Part shown: piece by piece, positions 55,408-64,000 of the stretch
How the letters are laid out: every line of letters begins with the position of its first letter
Numbering within the stretch: the stretch's first letter is position 1
From: Sunxiuqinia dokdonensis
GTDB taxonomy: Bacteria > Bacteroidota > Bacteroidia > Bacteroidales > Prolixibacteraceae
Reading direction: 5' to 3'
DNA length: 64,000 bases
Assembly (NCBI RefSeq): GCF_001270965.1
Contig: NZ_LGIA01000176.1
Location: 50,071 to 114,070 of the forward strand
Notes under the pieces: generated by a model
Databases searched by the model: none
What the model was told of the DNA's origin: nothing
The model's input: the letters and a program-made list of their open reading frames with translations, nothing else
Position numbers and translations under genes: made by a program

Positions 55408-55986
55408 ATGGCCAATGGGGTAATGATATCGTCAACTAATTATCACTGGCACGCAGTTTACACACGCGCGAAGATGGAAAAAAAGGCATACCGCGAACTT
55501 AAAGAAAAAGGCATTGCGTGTTATTTGCCGTTGATCTCGGTTCGAAAACACTGGGGAAAGCAATCGCGGCTCGTCGAGGAATTGTTGATTTCAGGCTACG
55601 TTTTCGTCAGGGTGAGCCACCGGGAGTTTTATGAGGTCTTATTTGTGCCTGGAATTTTGGGCTACATCTGCTTTGACGGAAAACCGGCTATTATTACCGA
55701 CAGGCAAATGGATTGTCTGCGACTGCTCACCCAAAGTTATCAGGATAACATATTGGTAACGTCAGAAAGGATTGACAAAGGCAGTCTCGTCCGAATCATT
55801 GATGGTCCGTTAAAGAATTTATGTGCAGAGGTGGTCGACATTCGCGGAAAAACCCGAATTCTTTTGCGACTTGCCAAGCTTGGCTGTTGTGTACACGTTG
55901 AATTGGGTACCACCAGGGTGATGATGATTGAACACGACAAAAGCTCAAAAGCGACCAATCAATCCGGCTTGGTTTCCTATCCCTGA
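55408..55986 (+). CDS. UpxY-type NusG-family transcription antiterminator
   Basis: A 192-residue NusG paralogue of the UpxY group, which in Bacteroides keeps RNA polymerase running through capsule operons. The NGN domain begins YHWHAVYTRAKMEKKAYRELKEKGIACYLPL (about 12-42) and contains LLISGYVFVRV; a KOW-type C-terminal domain follows with GSLVRIIDGPLKNLCAEVVDI. The position at the head of a polysaccharide locus matches the usual arrangement. Start at 55408 is the longest form; an ATG at codon six is a possible alternative. It should act on its own leader and the downstream genes. Confidence 0.9.
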   Translation: MANGVMISSTNYHWHAVYTRAKMEKKAYRELKEKGIACYLPLISVRKHWGKQSRLVEELLISGYVFVRVSHREFYEVLFVPGILGYICFDGKPAIITDRQMDCLRLLTQSYQDNILVTSERIDKGSLVRIIDGPLKNLCAEVVDIRGKTRILLRLAKLGCCVHVELGTTRVMMIEHDKSSKATNQSGLVSYP

Positions 55987-56087
55987 TTCTATGGGATAAT
56001 TCTGGTTTCGAATGAAAAAATCGGACAACTTTTAGAGACAGACGAAAGAAGAGAATTCAAAATAACAGTCGAATAAATGCAAAACCT

Positions 56088-56855
56088 ATGAAAAGATTTT
56101 TGTTCGGATTAGCCCTTTTCTCCTTGTGTGCGTCGTCGTGCTTAACGCAGCGAAATGTTGAGTATTTGCAGAATGACAGTAATTCTGTGCGATCATTTAA
56201 AGATGCAAGTAGCGATGATTATACGTTGAGGCCCAAGGATGAACTTTATATTCAAATCAGCAGCCTCGACGACCCTTCAGTAAGTGTTTTTACGACTCCC
56301 GCCATTCAGCAATCGATGAGTGCCTCCACAATTCAACCCTATGGTGCGGCCATGAATTCCTACCGCATTGATATTGCTGGAAATCTTTCGATTCCGGTGG
56401 TCGGAGTTATTCCGGCAGCTGGAAAAACCATTTCAGAAGTGAGCGCAATGATCACGGAATCTTTGACGCAAATGTTGAACAGGCCAACGGTGTCCGTGAA
56501 ATTGGTGAACCGCTATGTGTCTGTGCTTGGTGAAGTGAAGAATCCCGGATGTTACGCCTATTCGCAGGAGCGACTGACGATTTTTGATGCTCTGGGTCTG
56601 GCCGGCGATATGACCGACTTTGGCAATCGATGCGAAGTCCTGTTGACCAGAAATCAGGATGGTGTCAATCGTTTGGTTCCGCTCGATTTGACGGCTACCG
56701 ATATCCTGGAGTCAGAATATTACTACATCTGCCCAAACGATATTTTGTATGTAAAGCCATTGACCAAAAAGTTGTGGCTAATCGGTCAAATAAATTACAC
56801 CGTGATTCTTTCGACAATTACGACCGGGCTTTTTTTCTACTCGGTATTGAAGTAA
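56088..56855 (+). CDS. Polysaccharide export lipoprotein (Wza-like)
   Basis: A 255-residue outer-membrane export protein with a lipoprotein signal (Cys18 in ASSC). The polysaccharide-export domain has YTLRPKDELYIQISSLDDP (about 45-63), YRIDIAGNLSIPVVG with the usual Asp/Gly, then an SLBB-like part KLVNRYVSVLGEVKNPGCYAY. The last 20 residues are hydrophobic (TVILSTITTGLFFYSVL), a membrane helix typical of the Bacteroidota form. It would make the pore for the polymer. It is 101 bases after the UpxY-type gene and 31 bases before the Wzc-like gene. Confidence 0.92.
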   Translation: MKRFLFGLALFSLCASSCLTQRNVEYLQNDSNSVRSFKDASSDDYTLRPKDELYIQISSLDDPSVSVFTTPAIQQSMSASTIQPYGAAMNSYRIDIAGNLSIPVVGVIPAAGKTISEVSAMITESLTQMLNRPTVSVKLVNRYVSVLGEVKNPGCYAYSQERLTIFDALGLAGDMTDFGNRCEVLLTRNQDGVNRLVPLDLTATDILESEYYYICPNDILYVKPLTKKLWLIGQINYTVILSTITTGLFFYSVLK

Positions 56856-56886
56856 AAACGAGTGTCAATTCAAAATACATTTAAAA

Positions 56887-59397
56887 ATGATACCCAATCA
56901 AAGCACTTCGGAAGAGGTTGACAGTGACTTCAAACGTTTCATCGGCCATTTTTTGATGAACTATCGGCTCTATACACTTTGTATTGCGCTGGCCTTGGCC
57001 ATAGCGGTCGCTGCTAATTTTTTGATGATCCCCCAGTACAAAGTTACCTCCTCGCTGCTCCTGAAAGACGGTGCAAAAAAGCAGAGCGCCGCCGGCAATG
57101 GCACGGAGTATTTAGACAGTCGCCTGTTCGGACTCGACCAAAATTTCCAGAACGAGCTGTGGGTGTTGAAATCGAATTCTGTGATTGAGCAGTGTGTCAA
57201 AAATCTGTCGCTGACCATCGGGTATTTTCAGAAAACCGGGTTTGGATACCGCGATGTGTACGGCCAAGCACCATTTCAGGTTTTTTTGACATCGAATCAT
57301 GTGCAGCCGCTGCATGTCCGCTTTCAGTTGAAACAGGATGGTCCGGCACAATTTCACCTAAAGGTGGAAGGGAAGAAAGTTCAATTTGCAGCTGTTGAAA
57401 CCGGCGAGGTGGTCGTTGAAAAGAGAAACTGGGAATTCGAAACGGATGCAAATTTTGGCGAGTTGATTGAAACGGAGTTCCTAAGTTTTACGATTTATCC
57501 TGATTTTAATCAACAGCTGAACGGGCAGGGCGAAGCCAGCTTTTATTTTGAGTTCAAGGATGTGATGGCTGCAACGGAGGAAATAAAAGAGCAGGTTGAA
57601 TATAAGGCTATTGATAAAATGGCAACGGTTGTTGAGTTGATTTACAAAGGCCCTTCAGTAAAAAAAGGAGTGGCTGTTTTGAACGAGATTATGGATGTTT
57701 ACTCCATTCAGAACCTCGAACGTAAAAACTACCACGCCGATATTACCATCAATTATATCGAGCAGCAATTGGATCAAATAGCAGATTCGTTGAAATATAC
57801 TGAAGACAAACTGCAGCAATTCCGGTCATCCAAAAATGTGCTCAATTTCAACGACCAGGCGAATAGTATCATGGGGCAGTATATGGATCTGGAAAATAAA
57901 ATGGCAGAATTGGAAACCCGGAAGCGCTACTGTGCCTACATGACAGAACATCTTTCGGCTGACGAGGATCTGGCGAATATTGTGATCCCATCGTCAATGG
58001 GCATCCCTGACGACATGCTCGATAACCAACTGTCGGAATTAATGGCGGTCCAATCGCAGCGGGCAGCACTTGTTCGAAACAATCAGGATATGAACCCGGC
58101 GGTACCGAAGTTAAACCTCCAGATTAGCAGTATCAAGCAAACCATTCTGGACAATGTCAGGGCCATTGAAACCGCAACGGATATTGCGATTGACGAGTTG
58201 AATAAACGAATGAGCCGGGTAAGTGCTGAAATCAGGTATTTGCCGGTTACGCAGCGGCAGCTTGGCGGGATTGAACGAAAGTATAAGTTAAACGATGCCA
58301 TTTACAATTACCTGCTTGAAAAGCGGGCCGAAGCAAAAATTACGCTGGCTTCCAACATTCCTGATAACATGATCGTTGAGTCGGCCAGATCGGCGGGACC
58401 AAACCCGGTTTCGCCCAATAAGCAATTGAATTACTTGATCGCCATGGTATTGGGAATTTCCCTTCCGTTTAGTTTCCTGTCGCTGAAAAGCATGTTTAAC
58501 GATGAAATCGACTCGCCGGAATTCATTGCGCAAGTGACAGATAGGCCAATATTGGGCACAATTGCACACAAGCCGCGCCGCATCAAAAAAACGACATTCA
58601 GTCAGTATCCGCCTGTTCTAAAAGAATCTTTTCGTACCCTTCGGATGAATGTGGAGTTTGCGTGCAAAGGGGTGCCGAACAAAGTCATTTTGGTAACTTC
58701 CTGCGTCGAAGGCGAAGGAAAATCATTTAACGCATTGAACCTTGCGTTGAGCTTTGCCGAGCTGGGGCGACGCACCCTGTTGGTAAATTTCGATCTGAGG
58801 AAACCCACTTACTATTTTAATTCACCCGAAACGGAGTCGCTTGGATTAACCGCTTGGTATCGCGAAAACATCCCGTTGGAACAAATCATCAGAAAGTCTC
58901 CGGAAAGAAATCTGGACTTGATTCAGTCGGGAGCGCCTGTTGACGATCCCGTTGATTTTCAGGAAATCAGTCGCACAAAAAAACTTTTTGAAAATCTTCG
59001 GATGATGTACAATTGTATTGTTCTCGACAGTTCGCCGCTGGCGTTTGTTAGCGACACCTACTTGCTCATGGATTATGCCGATGTGAAACTGATTGTGGCC
59101 CGCATGGATTATGGCAGTAAAAAAGTATTTCGGTTTATTATGAATGACTTGCGGCGAAAGAAAATTGAAGGTGTTGGCATCGTTCTAAATGACAACAAGG
59201 CCTACAATGACCAGCTTGGATACGGTTACGTGAAGAAGAGCAAGCAGTCATGGTTCCGGATGCAGCGATCAAAAACATCGCCTTCTCATCAGCCATCGTT
59301 GATTGGTAAGCTAAAACTGGCCATGTCAAAAGCCAATTCCATTCATGAATGTCCGTCAGAAAATACTGGATTTTCTGGTGCAAAAGCAAAAACCTAA
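56887..59397 (+). CDS. Wzc-like chain-length regulator and tyrosine kinase
   Basis: An 836-residue inner-membrane protein combining a Wzz/GumC-type co-polymerase with a BY-kinase. Membrane segments are at about 24-46 and 510-530, with a long periplasmic coiled-coil part between them. The kinase domain (about 575-790) has Walker A with Lys612 in VEGEGKS, Walker A' reading VNFDLRKP (633-640), with Asn634 where most have Asp, and Walker B VLDSSP. The C-terminus lacks the usual tyrosine cluster: only the YNDQLGYGYVKK stretch has tyrosines and the last 55 residues have none. Wzc normally controls polymer length by cycling phosphorylation; that control may be reduced here. Confidence 0.9.
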   Translation: MIPNQSTSEEVDSDFKRFIGHFLMNYRLYTLCIALALAIAVAANFLMIPQYKVTSSLLLKDGAKKQSAAGNGTEYLDSRLFGLDQNFQNELWVLKSNSVIEQCVKNLSLTIGYFQKTGFGYRDVYGQAPFQVFLTSNHVQPLHVRFQLKQDGPAQFHLKVEGKKVQFAAVETGEVVVEKRNWEFETDANFGELIETEFLSFTIYPDFNQQLNGQGEASFYFEFKDVMAATEEIKEQVEYKAIDKMATVVELIYKGPSVKKGVAVLNEIMDVYSIQNLERKNYHADITINYIEQQLDQIADSLKYTEDKLQQFRSSKNVLNFNDQANSIMGQYMDLENKMAELETRKRYCAYMTEHLSADEDLANIVIPSSMGIPDDMLDNQLSELMAVQSQRAALVRNNQDMNPAVPKLNLQISSIKQTILDNVRAIETATDIAIDELNKRMSRVSAEIRYLPVTQRQLGGIERKYKLNDAIYNYLLEKRAEAKITLASNIPDNMIVESARSAGPNPVSPNKQLNYLIAMVLGISLPFSFLSLKSMFNDEIDSPEFIAQVTDRPILGTIAHKPRRIKKTTFSQYPPVLKESFRTLRMNVEFACKGVPNKVILVTSCVEGEGKSFNALNLALSFAELGRRTLLVNFDLRKPTYYFNSPETESLGLTAWYRENIPLEQIIRKSPERNLDLIQSGAPVDDPVDFQEISRTKKLFENLRMMYNCIVLDSSPLAFVSDTYLLMDYADVKLIVARMDYGSKKVFRFIMNDLRRKKIEGVGIVLNDNKAYNDQLGYGYVKKSKQSWFRMQRSKTSPSHQPSLIGKLKLAMSKANSIHECPSENTGFSGAKAKT

Positions 59398-59398
59398 A

Positions 59399-61105
59399 AT
59401 GGAAGTTGTTTTTAAAAAAGGGGAGCAAGATGAGCTTTTGTGGTTTGGCAATTTATGTTGGACGGCCCGGCTGTTCCTGATTTTTGTTGTTTGTTGCCTG
59501 TTGGTCAAGGTCGGTCTGGCCACTGACTACTATGTATCAATAAGCGGTAGTAATTCGAACTCAGGTAGCCTGGAGGCACCGTTCAGAACCATTCAATACG
59601 GAGTGACGAAACTACAGCCTGGCGATATGCTCTATGTTCGTACCGGTGTTTATGTTGAAACAATTTATGTGGGGACTTCGGGTACGAAGGAAAAGCCCAT
59701 AAAAATTATGGCTTACCCGGGCGATTCTCCGATCATTGACGGGATGGATCAACTTCCGCAAGAAGACTATGGGAACATGGTTTTATTAGATGGCAATTAT
59801 TTGTACTTCTCCGGTTTCGAGGTGCGCAACAGTAACGTGAATGGCACCCATTTGGGTGGAACAGGTGTTGTTCTGGCTGGTCAGCATAATGAAGCGCACG
59901 AGTTGAATGTACATCATGCTTGGGAAAATGGGATTCTTGCCATGGGCGATTTTTCGGTTGTCGAAAGCTGCGAGGTTTGGCAGTGTGCGTATTCTAACTC
60001 GGCCAATCCCGGTTCACCGGCTTTAGGCTATTGGTCCACTGGGCTTAGTGCGGCCAGGAGCCGAACAGATGGAATTACAACCAATGCCATTTTGCGGGGG
60101 AATCTGGTGTACAACAATTGGGGCGAAGGTTTGTCCTCCTTTGAGGCAGAAGGTACGCTCATCGAAGACAATATTGTGTTTGATAATTGGTCTGTCAATC
60201 TTTACGTGTCCGATACGCGCGATGCCGTCGTGCAGCGTAACATTGTTTATAACACGCCAAACAATCTTGTGGGTCAACGTCGACCGTTCACTTTAGGCGA
60301 TGAGTTGGCCAATAAACCCCGATCGGCAAACACCATTGTTATTAATAACCTGATTTACAATGCCGATTTGTGGGCCTTTTGGTCAACCGCGGTACCGGGA
60401 TCTGGATTGGATCATGTGCTGATTGCGAACAATACGCTGGTAAACGGACAGCTGGAAATTGGGGCGAGTGTTGGTGATCTGGCGCATAACACGAGCGGCG
60501 CAATTCTCAATAATATTTTTTTCCATGAAACGGAAGATCCCTGGGAAATTAAGGGTTCGCTGGAGAATTTGACTTTCTCGAATAACCTTTGGTCGAAAAC
60601 TCCTCCCGAAGGTCTTCGGGGGCAGGGTGATGTGACCGGCGATCCGAAGTTGGCCCGAACCGGAGCAACGGGTGCCGGCGAACTGGCAGCCGACTATTTC
60701 AAATTGACAGAAAATTCACCTGCAATCGACCACGGACTGCCTTTGGCGCTGGTTCCGACAGATTTTTTTCAGCATAGCAAGGGCAGCCAGCCCGATATTG
60801 GCGGGCACGAATACAATCCGCCGACCGGGCTTTTTGAGTATTCGGACAGCATGACAACGCCTGATGTTTATGTTATAATTAGCCATTCACGCCTCACGAT
60901 TTTTCAGAATGAACAGCATGCTTACGAAAAAATGGCCCTTTTTAACATGCTGGGCGTTGAGGTGTTGGTTGAAAATGTAGCGAACCGGATTTTTTCGGTT
61001 GATGTGTCTGCATTGCCAGCAGGAACTTACATCGTTTTGTTGTCGGGCAAGCGTGGAAAAAAGGAAATAAAGGTGACAATTCCCACGGCTGGTTTGGGAC
61101 TTTGA
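59399..61105 (+). CDS. Secreted parallel beta-helix protein with T9SS-like tail
   Basis: A 568-residue exported protein. A hydrophobic signal segment (about 22-38) is followed by the start of a right-handed beta-helix: DYYVSISGSNSNSGS (DUF1565-like), FRTIQYGVTKLQPGDMLYVRTG and many turns of the NNLV/NNTL type (about 60-430). A sorting-like domain closes it (about 495-568, FNMLGVEVLVEN, LPAGTYIV). The fold is shared by polysaccharide lyases and hydrolases, so a role in trimming or modifying the exported polymer is plausible but not shown; no catalytic residues could be assigned. The ATG chosen lies one base after the wzc stop; an earlier ATG at 59345 would overlap wzc by 53 bases. Confidence 0.82.
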   Translation: MEVVFKKGEQDELLWFGNLCWTARLFLIFVVCCLLVKVGLATDYYVSISGSNSNSGSLEAPFRTIQYGVTKLQPGDMLYVRTGVYVETIYVGTSGTKEKPIKIMAYPGDSPIIDGMDQLPQEDYGNMVLLDGNYLYFSGFEVRNSNVNGTHLGGTGVVLAGQHNEAHELNVHHAWENGILAMGDFSVVESCEVWQCAYSNSANPGSPALGYWSTGLSAARSRTDGITTNAILRGNLVYNNWGEGLSSFEAEGTLIEDNIVFDNWSVNLYVSDTRDAVVQRNIVYNTPNNLVGQRRPFTLGDELANKPRSANTIVINNLIYNADLWAFWSTAVPGSGLDHVLIANNTLVNGQLEIGASVGDLAHNTSGAILNNIFFHETEDPWEIKGSLENLTFSNNLWSKTPPEGLRGQGDVTGDPKLARTGATGAGELAADYFKLTENSPAIDHGLPLALVPTDFFQHSKGSQPDIGGHEYNPPTGLFEYSDSMTTPDVYVIISHSRLTIFQNEQHAYEKMALFNMLGVEVLVENVANRIFSVDVSALPAGTYIVLLSGKRGKKEIKVTIPTAGLGL

Positions 61106-61141
61106 CACGGAACATCAATCCGAATTCAAATTCAAAATATC

Positions 61142-61756
61142 ATGATGGGATGGTTTAAAAAGTGTATATGGACTGTTTTGGATGCCATCAAGGCAAATGA
61201 CGTCAGAAAAAAAATAAGTTTGAACGGAAGCCACCACCGGTTTTGTTGGTTTAGCGCGGTTACGCTATCCGATAATTCCGGCAGGCAGGATGTTATTTTG
61301 GGCGATCATGTTTGGATGTTTGGTCATTTGGCTTCGCAGAACCACGGGAAAATTGTGTTTGGTGATTATTCGAAAATCGGAGGGGAGAGCACAATTCACG
61401 CGGTGAGATCCGTCACCATTGGCGACTACACGGCTATTGGCGATCACGTGTTTATTACCGACAACAACGAACATTCCATTAATCCGGAAGATCGGTTCAT
61501 CATGCGGCAAAAGGACGAGGATCATCCGTATCGATTGTGGCGTTATTCCGATTCAAAACCGGTTTCGATCGGACGAAATGTATGGATCGGTTCTCATTCA
61601 CGCATCAACAAAGGCGTTACTATTGGCGATAATTCCATTGTTGCAGCTGGTGCTATCGTGACCAAGGATGTTCCGTCCAACGCCATCGCAGCCGGCAATC
61701 CCGCCCGAATTGTCAAAACATTCATTGACCAATCGCCCCGGTTAATCCCGGATTAA
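61142..61756 (+). CDS. Left-handed beta-helix acyltransferase
   Basis: A 204-residue hexapeptide-repeat transferase. Repeats start around [12 protein letters not shown] and the active-site-like [11 protein letters not shown] occurs in the middle. The C-terminal part [48 protein letters not shown] is typical of WbbJ/Maa-type O-acetyltransferases. It likely adds acetyl groups to sugars of the polymer or its lipid-linked unit in the cytosol. It lies 36 bases after the beta-helix gene and 18 before the flippase. Confidence 0.9.
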   Translation: MMGWFKKCIWTVLDAIKANDVRKKISLNGSHHRFCWFSAVTLSDNSGRQDVILGDHVWMFGHLASQNHGKIVFGDYSKIGGESTIHAVRSVTIGDYTAIGDHVFITDNNEHSINPEDRFIMRQKDEDHPYRLWRYSDSKPVSIGRNVWIGSHSRINKGVTIGDNSIVAAGAIVTKDVPSNAIAAGNPARIVKTFIDQSPRLIPD

Positions 61757-61774
61757 TTTGCCAAACAAAACGGC

Positions 61775-63298
61775 ATGGAAAGCACGGAATCAGACCAGAT
61801 CTTTCGGGGGAAATTTCAGTCCGTATTTATGGTTGCCGGTAAGCTCGCAGCCTTGGTGGCGAGCTTTGGCATTCCGCTGATTCTGACCAGGCTTTTAAGT
61901 CAAAGTGACTATGGAATTTTCGCCCAGTTTTACGTTGTTGTATTTTTCTGTACCGGTATTTTCAATGTCAGTATGCAGTCGAACCTGTATTATTTTTATC
62001 CGACTGCAAGCGGGCACAGCCGGAGGACTTTAATCTTTCAGACACTGCTTTTCCTACTTGTTGTTTCAGCCATCGCCGGAGCTTTGGTGGCGATTCCGGG
62101 AATCAGCCGGTATTTGATTGGCGACGGTGAATTGGTGCAGTATCGGAAGTACATTCTGGCAGCTATTGTGCTGCTCATGCCGGTTTATATGGTTGAGCCG
62201 CTCTACGTGGTTAAAAAAGATGTGCTGACAAGTTTAATTTATCCGCCTTCGGAAGTCCTGCTTCGCTTTTTGCTGATCACTGCCTTGGTGTTGATTAAAC
62301 CTGGCGTGCAATCAGCATTCAATGGCATTTTGATCGCGGCTGGTATTTGCCTGGTTTTCACCTTCGCTTACACCTTGAAGGAAATTGGTTTGAGAAATTT
62401 GGTCGGTGGCTTATTGAACCGTGGGCTTGCCCGCGACCAACTCAGGTACAGTATTCCGTTTGGTACCGCGACAAGTTTAAATATTCTGTTTCAACGCTTT
62501 GATAAAATTATTTGTATTTCGTTTTTGTCGCCAGGAGAGTTTGCCGTTTACGCGATTGCTTTTTATGGAATTCCAGGCGTTTTGCAGGTTTTCGATTCGC
62601 TGGCTCAGATTTATCTGGTCCGGATGACGGTAAAACATCAGCAGAACAAAACCAGCGAGCTGGCCTCTATTTACCGGTCACTGGTCACCAAAACCTGCGC
62701 GTTCTCACTGCCGGTCATGTTGGTGGTGGCGCTTTATGCGCGAAAGATTATTGCCTTGCTTTTTACCGATAAGTACCAGGATGCCGTTCCCTTATTCCGG
62801 GTGTATTTGTTGTCGATTTTTATTTTTATGCTCTGCTCGGGGCTTATTCTGCGCGCAACAGGAAACACCAACTATACCTTGAAATCGTATCTGTACAGCG
62901 GAGTCATTATTTTACCGGCAACCTATTTTCTGATCCGTTTTTTTGGTGTTTGGGGAGCGATGACCGGGGCGCTGATTAGTTTGAGTTTGCCCAAACTGTT
63001 GAATCTGAGGTGGGAGATGCAGGTCTTGAAAAAGCAGATTAGTGAATTTTTCCCATGGAAACAATTCGGACAGATCAGTCTCATCGCTGTGGTTTCAATT
63101 TTGCCGTTTGCTGCTGCTGAGATGTTTTTCAACTATGGTTTGTTCTTTACCATGCTGCTTGGCACTGTGTATCTGGTACTTGTTTCGATGCTTGAAATAA
63201 AATACAAACTTTTTCCTGCTGATCTTGGGCCGATAAAAGCAAGCGTTTTGTCTTACTTTCGGTTTCTGAATCCGGTTTGGAAAAGGGTAGGGTACTAA
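61775..63298 (+). CDS. Wzx-type oligosaccharide flippase
   Basis: A 507-residue integral membrane protein with about 12-14 segments, of the MOP/PST flippase group. Conserved features are GIPLILTRLLSQSDYGIFAQF near the N-terminus (about 30-50), FGTATSLNILFQRFDKIICISFLSPGEFAVYAIAF in the second half, and ALYARKIIALLFTDKYQDAVPLFRVYLLS. It flips the lipid-linked repeat unit of the polysaccharide to the periplasmic face. Its place between an acetyltransferase and a polymerase-like gene fits a Wzx/Wzy system. Confidence 0.92.
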   Translation: MESTESDQIFRGKFQSVFMVAGKLAALVASFGIPLILTRLLSQSDYGIFAQFYVVVFFCTGIFNVSMQSNLYYFYPTASGHSRRTLIFQTLLFLLVVSAIAGALVAIPGISRYLIGDGELVQYRKYILAAIVLLMPVYMVEPLYVVKKDVLTSLIYPPSEVLLRFLLITALVLIKPGVQSAFNGILIAAGICLVFTFAYTLKEIGLRNLVGGLLNRGLARDQLRYSIPFGTATSLNILFQRFDKIICISFLSPGEFAVYAIAFYGIPGVLQVFDSLAQIYLVRMTVKHQQNKTSELASIYRSLVTKTCAFSLPVMLVVALYARKIIALLFTDKYQDAVPLFRVYLLSIFIFMLCSGLILRATGNTNYTLKSYLYSGVIILPATYFLIRFFGVWGAMTGALISLSLPKLLNLRWEMQVLKKQISEFFPWKQFGQISLIAVVSILPFAAAEMFFNYGLFFTMLLGTVYLVLVSMLEIKYKLFPADLGPIKASVLSYFRFLNPVWKRVGY

Positions 63299-63334
63299 CC
63301 ATCAACGAGTTGATTTCGGATAAATATTCTGAAG

Positions 63335-64000
63335 ATGAAAGCCATTCAACGTATTGCCGTTCTTCTGTTTTTTTTCACCATCAATTTTGAAATGTGGGAC
63401 CCGCTGTACACTGGAGGGTATTTCTCTTTGTCGCGGCTTACCGGCTTAATTTACCTGGGCTTGATGTTGCCCGCGATCATCCGGTTTCGAACGCCTGGAG
63501 AAGCTAAACCAGCGCTTCGTCCCTTGTGGTATTTCTTTCTCGTGCTCACGGTGGTTAGCTACTTCAATATGAAAGCCGAACTTGTTGACTTTTTTAATAT
63601 GACTATTTTCCAAAATATTGTGCTTTTGTGGATTTTGGTGAATCACGAAACCATCGATCACCTCATTTTGGAGAAAGCCTTGTTGAGTTTTGCGGCAGGG
63701 GCGGTTGTGCTGGCTGTTCTGTTCAAGTTAGGGATTGGCATCAACTACGACCCCGTGAGTTACCGGACGACAATTTTTGAGGACAATGCCAACAATGTGG
63801 GCATAAGGATGAGTATTTCGTTAATTATCATTGCTTTGGCGATTATTCAAAACCGGTTGCAGTTGGGGCGTATTCGTTACCTGGCGCTTGCCGGTGTGCC
63901 TTTCATTTTCGAAACAATGATCGCTACTGGCTCCCGCGTGTCGTTCATCGCTTTTGTGTCGGCCTATTTCGTGTTCCTGCTTTTGTACCAGTCAAAAAGT
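63335..64000 (+). CDS. O-antigen polymerase/ligase-like (Wzy) protein, partial
   Basis: The start of a membrane protein cut by the window edge; 222 residues are visible from an ATG 36 bases after the flippase stop. It has five or six hydrophobic segments (for example residues 5-17, 33-48 and 110-124) and a loop with TTIFEDNANNVGIRMSISL, like the loop in Wzy and O-antigen ligases, and then TGSRVSFIAF, a common element there. Position after wzx supports Wzy. The frame is open to the last base. Confidence 0.78.
   Translation, partial: MKAIQRIAVLLFFFTINFEMWDPLYTGGYFSLSRLTGLIYLGLMLPAIIRFRTPGEAKPALRPLWYFFLVLTVVSYFNMKAELVDFFNMTIFQNIVLLWILVNHETIDHLILEKALLSFAAGAVVLAVLFKLGIGINYDPVSYRTTIFEDNANNVGIRMSISLIIIALAIIQNRLQLGRIRYLALAGVPFIFETMIATGSRVSFIAFVSAYFVFLLLYQSKS

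Overview
This window is chromosomal DNA from a member of the Bacteroidota, probably an environmental or marine Marinilabiliales/Prolixibacteraceae-type organism; the phylum is well supported, the lower rank is a guess. The evidence is the phylum promoter form (TTG about 20-23 bases before TAnnTTTG), a fused SecDF, type IX secretion (T9SS) tails on secreted proteins, an UpxY-type antiterminator heading a polysaccharide locus, and families such as DUF5916 and TIGR02757. G+C looks moderate (not computed). No rRNA, prophage or CRISPR array was seen. One tRNA gene, one MITE-like element and two tandem-repeat arrays were found.

Positions 1-8.1 kb are almost all minus strand: a secreted alpha/beta hydrolase, a FetAB-like ABC pair, the tig-clpP-clpX proteostasis cluster, tRNA-Leu(UAG), lptB and tatC. 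From 8.1 to 21.7 kb lie recQ, valS (convergent, sharing a terminator), a COG5610 HAD-like protein, a 41-bp tandem repeat, alanine dehydrogenase, a divergent aminotransferase, glutamine synthetase and a phosphohexomutase. The ald/aminotransferase/glutamine synthetase group suggests linked nitrogen and amino-acid metabolism.

Positions 22.1-27.7 kb hold a tripartite efflux operon (adaptor, MacB-like permease, TolC, second adaptor) with no ATPase gene. DUF5916, malate dehydrogenase, a retropepsin-like protein, a small membrane-anchored protein, secDF, a TatA-like subunit, a Ca2+/Na+ antiporter, a LolD-like ATPase with a TTG start, a TIGR02757 protein, a Tat-exported NIPSNAP protein and nhaA follow. 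TatC, TatA and the Tat substrate fit one export pathway although they are scattered.

Positions 41.3-47.9 kb form an accessory stretch. A TonB-dependent receptor has an OprC/NosA-like Cys-Met plug motif, a dyad just upstream, and a small Cys-rich membrane protein gene before it; together they look like a metal (perhaps copper) uptake unit. Next come a DUF4268 protein, an ECF sigma factor without an adjacent anti-sigma gene, a 246-bp MITE-like element packed with hairpins, a Bor-like lipoprotein, a helical protein of unknown function and an array of eleven 20-bp repeats.

Positions 47.9-54.4 kb carry an M3 peptidase, an EamA transporter, a T9SS-exported CotH protein and guaA. After a roughly 1-kb leader with candidate RNA hairpins, an exopolysaccharide locus runs to the window end: upxY, wza, wzc, a secreted beta-helix protein, an acetyltransferase, wzx and a truncated wzy-like gene.
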